This document shows positions 12,927 to 12,927 of a DNA stretch of 12,927 nucleotides, in pieces. Both the position numbers and the translations under genes were made by a program. Every line of letters begins with the position of its first letter. The stretch's first letter is position 1. The stretch is from CAJKWP01 sp050943075 (lineage in GTDB: Bacteria; Bacillota; Clostridia; Christensenellales; UBA1242): NCBI GenBank assembly GCA_050943075.1, contig JBMNOM010000025.1, positions 1 to 12,927 on the forward strand, given 5' to 3'. A model generated the notes under the pieces. That model saw only the letters and a list, made by a program, of their open reading frames with translations, was not told the origin of the DNA and ran no database searches.

Positions 12927-12927
12927 T

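Overview
This is a low-GC window (AT-rich, A- and T-rich intergenic DNA, strong SD sites, sigma-A-type promoters, U-tailed hairpin terminators) that looks chromosomal and comes from a Gram-positive, Bacillota-like bacterium. I think an uncultured gut Clostridia or Christensenellales-like lineage is most likely, but this is inference. UGA is read as stop (the ABC transporter ends in TGA) and Trp is encoded by TGG, so a Mollicutes-type code is not supported. The native genes prefer GAA, AAA, CAA, GCA and CTT codons. The integrase at the right end uses more AAG, GAG, CTG and GCT.

Left region (1-3130, mostly minus strand): three single-gene units, each with its own promoter and terminator. They are an unknown protein whose last 32 codons look out of frame (57-875), a two-TM unknown protein (1458-2300), and a collagen-like surface protein (2579-3127) with an unusual translation start. 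Between the first two is a very short plus-strand transcription unit (952-1104) with a consensus promoter and a terminator inside its ORF, followed by eight copies of a 13-bp tandem repeat.

Centre (3130-8230): a divergent promoter region separates the collagen-like gene from a large fused ABC transporter of the FtsX/MacB permease type (3352-5991). It is followed by a possible small RNA, then on the minus strand an N-formylglutamate-amidohydrolase-like protein (6232-7170) and an unknown soluble protein (7461-8216).

Right-centre (8400-11500, plus strand): an operon of a cytosolic leucine-rich-repeat protein with nine exact 22-residue repeats (8473-10203) and an 85-residue protein that looks like the C-terminal half of a longer family (10209-10466). 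A divergent PlsC/LPLAT-like acyltransferase lacking the usual HX4D aspartate follows (10787-11494).

Right end (11540-12927): a perfect consensus promoter, a 3'-decayed tRNA-Arg(ACG), an intact tRNA-Arg(ACG) with encoded CCA, tandem 11-bp repeats, and a tyrosine recombinase running off the window. This reads as the tRNA-proximal end of an integrated element that continues to the right.

I see no complete known defence, secretion or biosynthetic system. The most unusual items are the small transcript with the adjacent 13-bp array, the LRR protein with its partner fragment, the collagen-gene leader, and the tRNA/integrase junction.
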